From the NCBI RefSeq assembly GCF_050003625.1, contig NC_134399.1, forward strand, positions 35,914,671 through 35,978,670: a stretch of DNA of 64,000 bases. The letters are read 5' to 3'. Numbering within the stretch: position 1 is the stretch's first letter; every line of letters starts with the position of its first letter. Positions 48,364 through 60,964 of this stretch are shown here, piece by piece. The notes beneath the pieces are model-generated. The model was given only the letters and a program-made list of their open reading frames with translations, ran no database searches and had not been told where the DNA came from. The position numbers and the translations under genes are program-made. The DNA is from Haematobia irritans. Lineage: Eukaryota > Arthropoda > Insecta > Diptera > Muscidae.

Positions 48364-51300
48364 AGTTCACCAATTGTTACCCGGCGGGGAGCACAAAAAG
48401 CAAAAATACAGACTCGAGCAATGGTCAAATCTGCAGTTGATAATCGAAAGCCCAATGCAGCACTACTGGAGGCAAAACGGAAAGCAAAATTATTGAAAAT
48501 GCAACAACCGACACAAATTGATGGAGCAGTCAAGGATATATTTCAAAATGTAAGCTATTGTCGGCAAAATTTATTTTCGTCAATTCTGAATTTTAAATTT
48601 ATTTTCACACTTTTTTCTGTACAGGCTGTTAATGCAAAACAAATGATGATGCGTCCTACAGGATTGGTCTATGACGAATCTATGTCTCAACATCGATGCC
48701 TTTGGGATGATAAACATCCAGAATGTCCAGAGCGATTTACACGGGTTCTCGATCGGTAAGTTTTTCTTGTGGTGTATTAAATAAAATAGTTGGGATTATT
48801 TATATCTCTATATCAAAATGAGCCAACAATGATATGCGTCGAACTCGGTATACAAAAGGTCCGTTATAATTGACCTAGATATAGAATCGGGTAGCTCTCA
48901 TTGACAAAAGATAAGTTAATCATCTATAGTGAACGTATTCCAAGTTATACATTTTTTATGATTTCATTTTATACGGAAAGGGCGTTGGACCGTTAAAAAC
49001 CCGTGTGTGAAGATTCCACTTAGGAAAAATATCACCAAAACCTTTATCCACCATTGAATGAGGAGTATACTAACTTTGCCATTCCGTTCGTAATACATCG
49101 AAATATTGGTATCAGACCCCATAAAGTATATAGCGCTGTTTGTCTGTCCATAGAATTTCTGGTTTTCTCGGCTAAAAAAACGGGTTATCAAAAACCGGTG
49201 GTCTGTATGTGTGTGTTTTTTTTAATAAATAATTGGCATGACCGGTTCAACCGATATTCATAAAAATACGCAATGAAAAGAAAATCTAATTTTATTGTCA
49301 CAATAGATTAACGAAAAAACTAATTCGATAATTTATAAAAAGTTGGACACAATTTATTTAATTCAAATGTACGTTGCACCTATTTGGAAGTGATTTTATT
49401 GCAGTTTATTAACATACCCATTTGTCTAATTTTGGCATTAAATTGGTAATTTTACAATGAAAATATAAAAACCGAAAGCCGTTTGTTGAGGCCTTAGGTT
49501 AGGTTAGGTTAGGTTAGGTGGCAGCCCGATGTATCAGGCTCACTTAGACTAATCAGTCCATTGTGATACCACATTGGTGAACTTTTCTCTTATCACTGAG
49601 TGCTGCCCGATTCCATTTTAAGCTCAATGACAAGGGACCTCATTTGTAGTGAAACCACTTAGAGAAGCTTTGAAAACCCTCAGAAATGTCACCAGCATTA
49701 CTGAGGTGGGATAATCCACCGCTGAAAAACTTTTTGGTGTTCGGTCGAAGCAGGAATCGAGGCCTTAGGTTAGGTGGCAGCCCGATGTATCAGGCTCACT
49801 TATTCTCACTATTCAGTCCATTGTGATACCACATTGGTGAACTTGAGGCATTGAAAGCACCGGTTCTACCGGTCCCGGTTCATTAAAACCGACAATCGGT
49901 TTAAGAATTCAAACCGATCCACCTGTTTTTATCAACCGGTTTCACTCTTCTTGAAACTTGGTATAAGTTCTTGTTATTGATATTATTGATAGGTCGGATG
50001 ATATTGCAAATGGACCATATTGGTAATTATATATAGCTCCCATATAAACCGATCCCCAGATTTGTCTTACGGATCCTCCTAGAAGAGCAAATCTTATCCG
50101 ATCCGTTTGAAAATCGATACGTGATATTAGTCTCTAATAACTATGCAAAAATTTTATCCATACCGATCGCCAGATTTGATCTCCGGAACCTCAAAGTGCA
50201 ATGGCCACGCATTATCATAAACCGCACAAAAAAAAATCACATGATGACAATAATAATTCTTGATTTTCCAATACCCAGATGGGACAGTTTATTTTGTTGA
50301 CGTAGCCACGATGGTGGAAAGAGCTTCGTCAGTCAAGATGATGGAATCCAATGGAATAAATCTCACCAATTTTATAGCGTATTTATTTTAATAATTTTTA
50401 TTTGTTGAAGCTATATCGTTCCAATTTTGGTAATGGCGTGGCCTCAATTTGTCAAATGCCAAAGTCGCAAATTTGTACCAATGGCCACTGGTGTGTATGA
50501 ACTTACTCTCTCCCTGAGAATCTTGATGTTATTTGCGCAGGAATCTGTTTAAAAAATGTATATTTAAAAATCAAAACTTACAGTGTTAAAGGTTAGTTGG
50601 TCGATTTTAACAAACGTCAAAAATTGATTTTGAAAAGCCTCGATTTATACCGCAAACCATTTTTAGTAATCACTTATTCCCTTTCAGTAATATTGTGGAC
50701 ATTTCGGAGTATTTCAGATCCAAAAGTTTATTTATTAAAAATTATTTTTGTATTTAGTTGCAGGGAATTAAATTTAGTTGAACGTTGTCAGATTCTACCA
50801 TCCAGAAGAGCAACAAAAGATGAAATTATGCTGCTGCACAGTGATGAACATTATAAACGGCTGGAACAGACATCAGGTGTTCGTGATGATGAGAAAATGG
50901 AAGATTTAAGTTCCCACTATGACTCAGTTTATATTCATCCGGTGAGTGAAAACTTATTTTTAAATGATTTTGCAAAGTAACGAGAGTTATTAATTTAATT
51001 TAATAACTTAATTTTCTTTAACCATTACAATAGAGCACATTCGATTTATCACTCTTATCGGCGGGATCAACTATTGACTTAGTGGAAAATATTGTAAGTG
51101 GTACAGTACAAAATGGAATGGCAATTATACGACCACCTGGACATCATGCCATGAAAGCTGAATTTAATGGGTGGGTTATTTATACGTTGCTAATAAATTC
51201 CAAAGTTGTATACTTCAATATCGAGATTTTAGAAATGTTGCCATACAAATTGGCACAAAACAAAAAACATATGCATTTATAGTGAAAATCAGATGTTTTT

Positions 51301-54300
51301 TGCAATTCAGTCGAACATCTTTCAAAATTTTATATTGTCGATATCGAGGTATCTCAAGTATAATTATGTTAAACAATGTTTTTTGTTCTTTTAAAGTTAC
51401 TGCTTTTTCAATAATGTAGCCATTGCTACTCAATATGCCCTAGATGTATTGAAATTAAAAAAAATTATGATTGTCGACTGGGATGTCCACCATGGCCAGG
51501 GAACACAAAGATTTTTCTACCACGATCCAAGGTGATTTTCTTATAAGATGAAACAATTTTATATGTATTTCATCATTTGGTTTTTTGTTTTAGAGTGCTA
51601 TATTTCTCCATTCATCGATTTGAACATGGCACATTCTGGCCAAATCTGAAAGAATCAGATTTTGATGCTATTGGTTATGGCCCAGGTTTAGGTTATAATT
51701 TCAATTTACCCTTGAACAAGACTGGCATGACAAATGGCGATTATTTGGCGATATTCCAACAAATATTAATACCTGTGGCATGCGAATTTCAGCCTGAACT
51801 TATAATTATCTCTGCAGGCTATGATGCTGCTTTGGGTTGTCCAGAGGGTGAAATGGAAGTAACACCAGCATTTTATACACATCTCATTAATCCTCTTCTG
51901 AAATTGGCAAATTCCCGATTGGCTGTCGTCTTAGAAGGAGGTTATTGTTTAGATTCATTAGCCGAGGGAGCTGCCTTAACATTAAGGGCTCTGTTGGGAG
52001 AGCCCTGTCCTTCATTAGTGGAGAAATTGGAACCACCGTGTCTCTCTATACAAGAGTCAATTCTTAATTGCATTTTTGCCCATCGTTCATATTGGAAATG
52101 CTTGCAAGCACAAGATACATACACCATGGAAGACATCAACAATGTTAATCCCCAAATAAATTTACACAAAGTCAGTCGTGTATTTATTGGAGGACCCCCA
52201 CTGCCAGAACGTTTTCCCACGAGAGATACGGCACCGAAAATTCCCTTAGACATAGTTGAGCGCAATGCCCAACGTTTGAATAGATTAAAAGCTGGTAAGT
52301 TGGAAATTTCTTGAGCAAGAAAGCGATCGATTCTAGCACTCATTGTTTTCAGAAACAAAACTCTTCTCACCGAAAATACGTGTTTGTTATGTTTACGATG
52401 AGATTATGTTGCAACATACCAACATGTATGAAGAAGGTCATCCCGAGCAACCAGAACGTATAAGTAAAATCTATGAAATGCATCAGGATTATAAGCTATT
52501 GGAACGTATGCAGAAATTACCTTCGCGGTCGGCAACGACAAATGAAATTTGTTTGGCTCATACACGATCGCATTTAAATTCAATTCGTCGTATTGGTGAA
52601 AAGGATGAGCTACAAAATATGGGCTCCAAATTCAATTCAGTTTACTTCCATCCCAAGACTTTTGAGAGTGCAACTGTTGCTGCTGGCTCAGTACTACAAG
52701 TGGTTGACAAAGTTGTTAAGGGTGAAGCAAGAAGTGGCGTTTGCATTGTCCGTCCCCCGGGACATCATGCAGAATCCGATGTACCTCATGGATTTTGTAT
52801 ATTCAATAATGTGGCTATTGCTGCCCAGTATGCCATCAATGAGCATGGTCTGGAAAGAGTTTTAATTGTTGACTGGGATGTGCATCATGGCAATGGAACG
52901 CAACATATTTTCGAATCGAATCCTCAAGTTTTGTATATAAGTGTACATCGTTATGATAATGCCAGTTTCTTTCCCAAAAGTAAAGATGGTGATTTTGATT
53001 CGGTGGGTAAGGGTGCTGGTGTAGGATTCAATGTTAACATCCCTTGGAACAAGGTAAGTGGAATTCACTGAATTTATTATTCTTCAGAATATGTACAAAA
53101 GACGAAAGTTGAATCGACTTTACATAAAAAATAAATAATAGAAAACTTTTAATTTGTTTGAAAAACGAGTTGTAATAAGTGACGCTTTTATTGTAATCAT
53201 TTTAATCCTTAAGCATAGAAATATGGTAACTTTAGTTTGTAACATGTCATTGTATCATAAGCTGAATAAAATCGGCGATTCCTTACTGAGGTTATGTGCA
53301 GACTTAACACATGGTGTCAGAAGTGAAAATCTTATTCAGTTAATAATATTGCAATCGTTGCAGTATTATCATAATACAAAATCGTAACCAATTGATAAAC
53401 ATTATTGGCGATGGCCTTGGTGAATAGCGACCGCATGCCACCTCCATTGGATGGCTCGAATTTGGCGCTTCAGTGGCCGGGATGGAAAAGGCATTTTCTT
53501 ATTTATATGACCGGGAAAAAGTTGCTGAAAGAGGCAGAGAATGTTAAGATTGCGCAACTATTAATGATCGGCGACAGGCACATTATCGATATTTACAATG
53601 CTCTATACCCAAACGATGGATCAATTGACGAGTTATTGGGTGTGTCTGGCGGTGGAGAAGCTTCGAAACCCGGGCGTAAATTGGACGAAGTTCTTTCGCG
53701 TTTCGATGAGTATTTTATGCCGAAGAGAAACATATCCATGGAGGCATTCAAATTCAATTGTATTGTCCAAAAAGAACACCAACCATTTTCAGAATTTGAG
53801 ACCGAGTTGAGGAAGCAAATACAACATTGTGACTTCAAATGCGTTTGTGGTGCATCCTATGAAAGTCGTATGCTGCGCGACCGTATTATCATTGGAGTAT
53901 TCGATAAAAATTTACAGCTCCAGCTTTTAAATGGCAAAGATGAAACTTTGGAGACCGTGATTGAAAAATGTAAAATTATAGAATCTGCCAATACGAACAA
54001 GGTAATTCTGCAAGGCGAGCCAGCGGGTGTGTTGAAGGTTGAAACCGAAGGCAATCTGGTACAATCTGTTGTAAAAAAGTGTTTCAACTGTGGCGGCGCC
54101 TATACACTAACACATCGTCGTACGTGCAAAGCGGCAAGTGCTAACTGTTTCAACTGTGGGCGAAGAGGCCATTTCTCAAAATTTTGTAGGCAAGCAAGAG
54201 GCGGAGAAAGGGGTGGAAAAAGTGAAGTAGATGCTACGACAAGAGAGGATCGGAAGCAAAATGGAAAGAGATTTGATTCAAAACAAAAACAAGCACTCGG

Positions 54301-57300
54301 TATTTGTTGGGATGAATCAGGTATAGTGGAGCAATTTAATTCTAATACTAATGAACTGGATAGAAATGTTTTTTTTAGAATAAGTTCAACTTCATCTAGA
54401 AATAATTTTGTGAGGTGGACCAAAACATACCGTATATTTAATGAAAAAGTGAAATTTAAGATTGATACAGGATCTGACGTAAACTGTATTCCACTGAAAT
54501 TTATTGAGAAGTCCAATATTGAATTAAATAATGAAAACAACAATTATCCCGTTTTTGATTACAGTAGGTCGAAGATTGATATAGTGGGCACAGTAGAATT
54601 GGAATGTGTAGATTTGGACACCGGATTTGGACGGACGGCAGAATTTCTTGTTGTCAATAATACATATGAGCCATTGTTAGGGCTACAGACTTGCATGGAT
54701 TTTGGGTTAGTTAAGCGGATGGATGTCCGAATCGTCGGTCAGTATCCCAGTACAAAGGAGGAATTAATTTCTAGAAACAGGGATGTTTTTGATGGGTTGG
54801 GTAAATTTCCGAAGCCTTTTTCGATTACCTTAAGGGAGGATGCAGTACCATCTATACATTACAGGAAACGATTTCCCTTGTGTCTATTGGACCGATTAAA
54901 GTCAGAGATAGGAAATATGGTAGAAGCTGGTATTATAGCGCCAGTTAATTACCCCACTCAGTGGGTTAGTAATATCCAAGTGGTAGAGAAACGTGACGGG
55001 AGTTTGCGGATTTGTTTGGATCCGAAGAAATTGAACGAACAAATCCAACGGGAGCATTTTTTGATACCGACCGTCGATGATTTCACATCACGACTCATTG
55101 ACATGAAAGTTTTTACTGTACTTGACTTGTCTCGGGGATTTTGGCATATGCAATTGGACGAAAAGAGTTCTGATTTGACTACCTTCATGACACCTTTTGG
55201 AAGGTACAAGTTTTTGCGGGTTCCATTTGGACTTAATAGTGCACCCGAGATGTTTCAGCGGGAGATGGTGAGAATATTTGGTGATCTGCCAAATGTCCTG
55301 ATATATTTTGATGATATGGCGATAGTGGCTAGAGATGAACAGGAGCATGATAGCGTGTTGGCGGAAGTTTTAGATCGAGCTAGAAGGAATGGTGTGAGAT
55401 TCAATTCGAATAAGATTCAGTACAGGAAATCAGAAATGATTTTTATGGGTAATATCGTTTCGGATGGTTCGGTCAGGCCAAACAGAAAATATTTAGATGC
55501 GATTTTGAATTTGAAGGTTCCCGAATCGAAAGGGGACGTAATGCGTTTGCTTGGATTATTTAAGTATTTAGGGAAGTATATTCCAAATTTGTCCCAAAAA
55601 TCAGCCTCATTAAGAAAACTTACTCATAAGGATGCTGTTTTTAGTTGGGGTCAGGAACATGAAAGGGAATTCCATGAGCTATTACGTATTGCGAGTTCGG
55701 ATCCGGTTTTAATCACGTACGATCCAACAAAGCCTGTGCTGGTGCAAACTGATGCATCGAAGGATGGTCTTGGATGTGTGTTGATGCAGGGTGGGAGACC
55801 TGTTGCGTATGCATCACGCACTTTAAGCAAAAGTGAACAGAAGTGGGCTCAAATAGAAAAGGAGCTTCTCGCTGTGGTCTTTGCATGCGAGCGATTCCAC
55901 TTTTATTTATATGGTCGAGAATTCATGGTTGAAAGTGACCATAAGCCCCTTGAAACTTTGATCAGGCGGGATATAGACGATGTTACACTCCGATTGCAAC
56001 GAATGTTAATGTTCTTGTTGAAGTATCCGGGAATGAGTATCGTGTTCAGGCCAGGAAGACAGATGTTGGTTGCTGATTGCCTTTCAAGGGCTCAGCTTCC
56101 CGATGTAGATGAGATCGAGGATATGGAGGCAATCATTCATACAGTAACGAAATCCGTTTGTTTGTCGGAATCGAATTATAAGTTGTACCTTTCTACGATT
56201 GAGAATGATGACAACTATAGCAAGCTTTGTCGCTATGTTGAGGGTGGTTGGCCGGGTTTTCACCAGCTAAATGCGATATGTCAGGAATTTTATAAATACA
56301 AATCTGAAATGCACTACGAAAATGGATTACTGTTTCGAAATCATAGACTTGTCATACCCACAGGACTTCAGGATAGAATAGTGAGATGGTTACATTCCCC
56401 ACATTTGGGAATAGAGAAAACTCTCGCGCGTGCGAGAGTGTTGTACTTTTGGCCTGGCATGAACTTATCTATCAGGGAAAGAGTAAGGTCATGCCCAGTT
56501 TGTGAGAAATTCACTCGGAACGCCGGCAAAGAGACCCTCCTTCAGGACGAGGTTCCAAAATATCCCTTCTATAGGGTGGGCATGGATCTTTTTGAATATG
56601 GTGGGCGTGATTATATTTCGATTTTGGATGCTTATTCGGGATTCCTAATTTGCAGGATGTTACAAGGTAAATCGTCTAGCCATATTATTGACATTATTAC
56701 AGAAACGTTCAACACTGTTGGTTTTCCCACGATAATTAGATGTGACAATAACCCTTTTGGTTCGGACAACTTTAGAAGCTTTGCTGACAGGTATAATTGT
56801 GAGATTCGGTATTGCAGCCCGAGATATCCGCAGAGTAATGGGTTGGCAGAAAAGGGCGTTGCAGTGGCCAAGAATTAAATACTTAAACGTTGTTATGAGG
56901 CAAACGAGGTTGACCAGTTTCAATACCGTATTCTGGAGTACAACTCCACACCGGTAGCATCTTTGCAATTAGCCCCAGTGCAGTTATTTTTTGGGAGGAT
57001 GACGAAGACAAGGTTGCCTATATCTGAGGCACTACTATATAGAAACAGCATAGACGAGGACGAGGTTCAAAAGAGGATAAGCAATAAGCGTATGAATCAG
57101 CGGCTCTACTATAATCGAAATGCAAGGGATCTACCACCTTTGGAGAAAGGAGACCGTGTAATCTTTAAAAAAAGTGGTAAAGAATGGCATTATGGTACAA
57201 TTGTCGACATTATTGGAAGTAGATCATATATAATAATGGATAATCTTGGTAAATGTTTCAGGCGGAATCGACGATTTATTGCTAAGAGCTATAATAGTGA

Positions 57301-59918
57301 GCAGGATAACGATTTATTCGATCCAAATATTACCTCACGTGGCCCGAATAACGATAATATTCAAAATGAAATTCAGATTATACCTTCTCGAGATATGAAC
57401 TCATCTGAGATTCAATTACATGATCATAGCACATCCTCTGATGAATTTATATCCGCGAGTAGTGATGAAACATTTAACAGTAGTGATACTTCGATTGAAG
57501 AACCAGAAAGTTTTGAACATTATAGAACAAGAAGTGGTCGAATAAGTCGCCCTGTCCAACGAATGAATATCTAATACAATAATACGGTATGTCTTGGTCA
57601 ATAACCCGACTGCAATAAAATGGAAACAAGTATATACTGAGACTATATTTTGTTTGTAATATATTACACAGGCGTATATATAAAAAATAAGAAAAAAAAA
57701 TGCGTGTAATAAGTGACGCTTTTATTGTAATCATTTTAATCCTTAAGCATAGAAATATGGTAACTTTAGTTTGTAACATGTCATTGTATCATAAGCTGAA
57801 TAAAATCGGCGATTCCTTACTGAGGTTATGTGCAGACTTAACACACGAGTCAATATTGATATTGTCTAGAATCGATCAATTGTCCTTTAACGAAAAAATC
57901 TAAAAATTGACTATGAATTGAATTAAAACATAATTTACATCATAGACTAAAAAATATCACCAAAACATTTCCAATAAAAATTGGACAGTATTGATTAAAA
58001 ACTTGCCTGAAACAATTAACGTTTTAATCAATTTAAAAGAGAAATATATAGTCAGTTAAGAAAATGATTGAAAATTTTTATGTTTTTAATTAAAATATTA
58101 ATTATTGCAATTAAAATTCTAATTATATTAAAACAATATTAAAAACTAAACATAATTGAACATTTTGTTCAGAAGTAATTGGACCAAATTCAAAGAATAA
58201 TCCAATTATAATTAAAATCGGAATAGTCATAAAACCCTAAATATGAAGTATGAAAATTAGAAATGAATCTAGTTTCTAACAATACAATAAATAAGCTCAT
58301 AAAAAAATAATTAAACCAATTAAAATCTTTATTGAAAGTGCCGAAGAAATCAATTATTTTTCATTCAAGAAAATTTTTAATTTCCAAATAAGTTAAGTGG
58401 TTCAAATATCAAATATCGATGCGAAAAAAGCCAAATTTTCAATGGACCTTTTCCGCCAGAAAAGTATAAACCATTGAAAAAACGTCGGGTTCCTTTATAC
58501 TTTTCTGGCGGAAAAGGTCCATTGTAAATATGATTTTTTTTGGAAAATTTGGGTTTTTCGCATCGATATTTGATATTTGAACCACTTAACTTATTTGGAA
58601 ATTAAAAATTTTCTTGATTGAAAAATTTTTTTTTGAAAATTTGACTTTTTCGCATCGATATTTTTTGAACCACTTACTTATCACAGATCCAATTATACAC
58701 GATTATTCGTCGTCTTAATACCTTTCATTTAAGTACGATTTAACGACGATATAATCGGACATTTCTAACTCGAGACACAATTTGTTTAGTGAAAAAAGAG
58801 CGAAAAACTAAAAATAACGGGATATCTCAAAAACTGTTAACTTAAAAATTTTTAAATATTTTTTTTTTCGAATTCAGCAGATCAAAATACATAGGAGTCG
58901 ACTCTTATCAAGTGTACATTTTCAGTGTAAACTAGTGTTATCATTACAATCCCTACTGTGGAAAAACATTCACACAATGTTGAACATGCTTAATTACCAT
59001 TAAAATTTTTTTTATTTACAGAAAGGAATGGGTGACTTGGAGTACATAATGGCCTTTCAGCATATAATAATGCCGATAGCATATGAATTTGATCCTCAAT
59101 TGGTTTTGGTTAGTGCTGGATTTGATGCTGCCATAGGTGATCCTCTTGGTGGATGTAAAGTAACTCCCGAAGCTTATGGATTATTTACACATTGGCTATC
59201 TGCCTTGGCCAATGGTCGAATTATAGTTTGCCTCGAAGGTGGCTATAATGTTAATTCGATTTCCTATGCTATGACAATGTGTACCAAATGTTTGCTGGGT
59301 GACCCCATACCATCGGTTCAATTAAATGGCAATGCCAATATTCTACGTCCACCCACAGTTGCCTATCTTAGTTGTATGGAGACGCTGCAGAATTGCATTA
59401 GTGTACAAAGACGATATTGGAAAAGTCTAAGCTTTGGCAAACGTTTACCACAAGTGTCGGGCGAGAATAACAATGAGGATTTTCTATCTGCTACTTTACA
59501 AAATTTAGATATTACAAGGGATGACGTCCAAGGTGCAGCTGGTGGTTCCGGCGACTCGGGTCAAAACATATCTTTAGAGGCAAGTGGCAGCAAACCGAAG
59601 GTAAAAGTAAAAACCCTTACAGAATATCTCACAGAGCACATGCAGGTAATTAATTTAAGACATGCTCAGCCTATAAGAGTAATTGAAATGTCAATATTAA
59701 CCACACCATATGAATTTTTTCATGTCTGCTCCCATAATAATTGCACCAATGCACTGTACAAATATTTGATTTGGAATTTCGAAAACAACGAATCGGTACT
59801 CTCATCTGACAATCATCTGGCTCATCATAGGCTTTTGAAAATAATGAAATGTTTGCTGTTGTGCCTTTAAAGAATTGTCCTCATTTGTCCCAACTGCATC
59901 CAGAAGATGCCCCGAAAT
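48364..59918 (+). CDS. HDAC6: HDAC6, tandem-domain class IIb histone deacetylase (partial at both ends)
   Basis: Exons: 48364-48549, 48625-48755, 50758-50941, 51034-51170, 51397-51531, 51594-52294, 52353-53053, 59022-59645, 59831-59918. GT-AG borders and phases agree throughout. Catalytic domain 1 has RPPGHHAM (51130 on), [19 protein letters not shown] and LEGGYC. Domain 2 has RPPGHHAE (52751 on), [21 protein letters not shown] and LEGGYN. All metal ligands and the catalytic Tyr are present, so both domains look active. The last exon opens the C-terminal ubiquitin-binding zinc finger (PLKNCPHL); its remaining cysteines must lie past the window. HDAC6 is a mainly cytoplasmic deacetylase of tubulin and other proteins, acting in aggresome transport. 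The first coding exon was not found. The intron splitting domain 2 (53054-59021) holds a full retrotransposon. Confidence 0.96.
49040..50200. repeat. Dispersed repeat fragments in the second HDAC6 intron
   Basis: At 49050-49140 the text 'actaactttgccattccgtt' and 'cagaccccataaagtatata' match the opening of the block at 21030. At 49970-50200 'tatagctcccatataaaccg' and 'gatccgtttgaaaa' match its repeated units. The SINE at 49491 lies between them. No genes. Confidence 0.65.
49491..49849 (-). mobile_element. tRNA-type SINE, 5'-truncated, plus a second 3' fragment
   Basis: Read on the minus strand, the first copy (49760-49491) starts inside the B-box-like TCGATTCC. It continues through GCTTCGACCGAACACC and ends GGGCTGCCACCTAACCTAAC. 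In the muscid consensus I remember, a tRNA-like head precedes this point; here it is missing. A second piece (49842-49761) holds only the last 80 bp. The word TTGAGGC at 49486-49492 and 49843-49849 may be the target duplication; TCGAGGC lies between the pieces. The 3' tail matches that of the LINE at 60965. Confidence 0.72.
53171..53311 (+). repeat. 5' LTR of the Ty3/Gypsy element
   Basis: The 141-bp repeat begins TGTAATAAGTGACG and ends GCAGACTTAACACA. It appears identical to the 3' LTR at 57705-57845. It contains AATAAA at 53265-53270. It is preceded by the target duplication CGAGT (53166-53170). Confidence 0.95.
53312..53325 (+). other. Primer binding site complementary to tRNA-Leu
   Basis: TGGTGTCAGAAGTG directly follows the 5' LTR. 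It is complementary to CCA plus the 3' end of insect tRNA-Leu (CACTTCTGACA), as I recall that tRNA. This is the usual minus-strand primer position. Confidence 0.75.
53411..57577 (+). pseudogene. gag-pol polyprotein of a Ty3/Gypsy retrotransposon, one in-frame stop
   Basis: A single gag-pol frame starts at ATG 53411 and is open to TAA at 56876-56878. The same frame then continues to 57577. Domains in order: gag; two zinc knuckles (about 54080-54190, the second a standard CFNC-x4-H-x4-C); protease with DTGSD (about 54462); reverse transcriptase with YFDDM (55304-55318); RNase H with TDASKDGLG (about 55750); integrase with an H-H-C-C head (about 56392-56510) and Asp, Asp and Glu catalytic residues. 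The stop falls a few codons after the integrase Glu. The distal part ends in a basic segment. No envelope gene follows. The fused frame and two knuckles suggest the mag lineage, but I could not test this. It is in the same direction as HDAC6. Confidence 0.9.
57680..57704 (+). other. Probable polypurine tract
   Basis: A purine-rich run 'aaaaaataagaaaaaaaaa' lies four bases before the 3' LTR, the expected site of plus-strand priming. Confidence 0.55.
57705..57845 (+). repeat. 3' LTR of the Ty3/Gypsy element
   Basis: I see no difference from the 5' LTR over 141 bp. It is followed by the target duplication CGAGT at 57846-57850. AATAAA at 57799-57804 lies in the sense direction of HDAC6. LTR identity indicates a recent insertion. 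Confidence 0.95.
58362..58622. mobile_element. Large palindromic foldback, arms of about 110-130 bp
   Basis: The left arm runs from 'caagaaaatttttaatttcc' through 'agttaagtggttcaaatatc', 'aatatcgatgcgaaaaa' and 'ggaccttttccgccagaaaa'. The right arm repeats these in inverse order. Apart from an insertion of about 17 bp in the right arm, pairing is nearly perfect. The loop is only about 25 bp. Related half-arms occur at about 58640-58670 and 62025-62110. It lies in the HDAC6 intron. Confidence 0.8.
58740..58945. repeat. Member of the 'ggacatttctaactcgag' foldback family
   Basis: It shares 'aatcggacatttctaactcg', 'ataacgggatatctcaaaaa' and 'ttttcgaattcagcag' with the foldback at 20767-21000, but lacks the left arm. 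It ends about 75 bp before HDAC6 exon 59022-59645. Confidence 0.65.
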
Positions 59919-60770
59919 GTAAGCAAGATAATGAGTATTGTGTTGTATTTTTCATTGTTTGTTTTCCGTACATGCATATCAATCTTTCCATGGTTTTGTG
60001 TTTTTGTTTCTTTTTTCTCATTGTGTTTGTCATTTTGATTTTCCAAAGGCTTTGTAACATTTATGACTACGCAATTAGGATAACTAGATGATTATTTTAA
60101 GTCTTAAAAAAATGACATCACATTTGTTCATTTCTTGTACGGCTTTTTATTTCATTTTTCCCAGAGGAGCAATGATTTATTCAATGAGACATGAATGTAC
60201 ATTAATTATGGCAAAAGGAGACATGAATGAATATTTACTTAGACAAAATGTTGCATGTCTTTACGCAGTTAATTTGGTGTCAAAATTTCATATAGGGGGT
60301 TAGGGAAAAGTTATTAATAAATAGTGAGACACCCATATGTATAGGTAAATCACAAACCTTTGTGTGGTATTCAACTTAAAGGTAAATGTCATCATTATGG
60401 GTAAAATCAAAATAAAAAAATGGTTCGGTGTAATTCATGTATTACCATGGTATTCAATAGCTCCACTATTATTTTATTATTTACAAATGTAAATATTTCA
60501 TCATGTAGATATAATGTAGAACAAAATTGGTGTCAGAGCTGGGGTTAAATGTGGATCGCGGGGCTTTGGTTGTGGTAATATTTTTTAACTTAACTCATGT
60601 CCAGTTACCGTAAATCGTAGGATTTTTATTTTCTATTTTTGCACATTGATATTCAAATAAATATGTATTTTGCAAATTTATTAAGGCAAAGTCGACTATA
60701 AAAACAACCCTTTTTCAAGAGGTTCAAGTGTAATTCACTTTTGGGTTTGGGTCGGAATTTCTTCTGATAA
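59919..60770. other. HDAC6 intron without recognisable elements
   Basis: I searched for the rest of the ubiquitin-binding zinc finger and did not find its cysteine/histidine pattern. The 71- and 80-codon frames show no motif. The text 'tggtgtcagagctgggg' near 60530 resembles a primer site, but no LTR precedes it. Confidence 0.5.
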
Positions 60771-60774
60771 CACT

Positions 60775-60945
60775 AATTTACACTGAAAATGTACATTTGA
60801 TGAGAGCCTGCTGAATTCGAAAAAAAGTGTTTAATTTTTTTTTTTGGAACAGTTTTGAGATATCCCATTATTTTTAGTTGTTTGATCTTTTTTCAGTAAA
60901 CAAATTATATCTCGAGTTAGAAATGTCCGATTATATTGCTTATAT
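60775..60945. repeat. Inverted member of the 'ggacatttctaactcgag' family
   Basis: Read in reverse, this has the same order as 58740-58945: 'ctcgagttagaaatgtccga', 'gagatatcccattattttta', 'gctgaattcgaaaaaaa'. No coding content. Confidence 0.6.
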
Positions 60946-60964
60946 CTTTGTCATTTTTCGGTCG

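Noticed and set aside
51942..52370. Antisense frame of 142 codons opposite HDAC6
   Set aside because: It mirrors the HDAC6 exon 51594-52294 and carries no family signature.
54100..54543. Antisense frame of 147 codons within the retrotransposon
   Set aside because: It is antisense to gag-pol and lacks any motif.
60527..60545. 'ttggtgtcagagctgggg' as a retrotransposon primer site
   Set aside because: No LTR precedes it and no gag-pol follows; the match to the site at 53312 is only about 11 bases.
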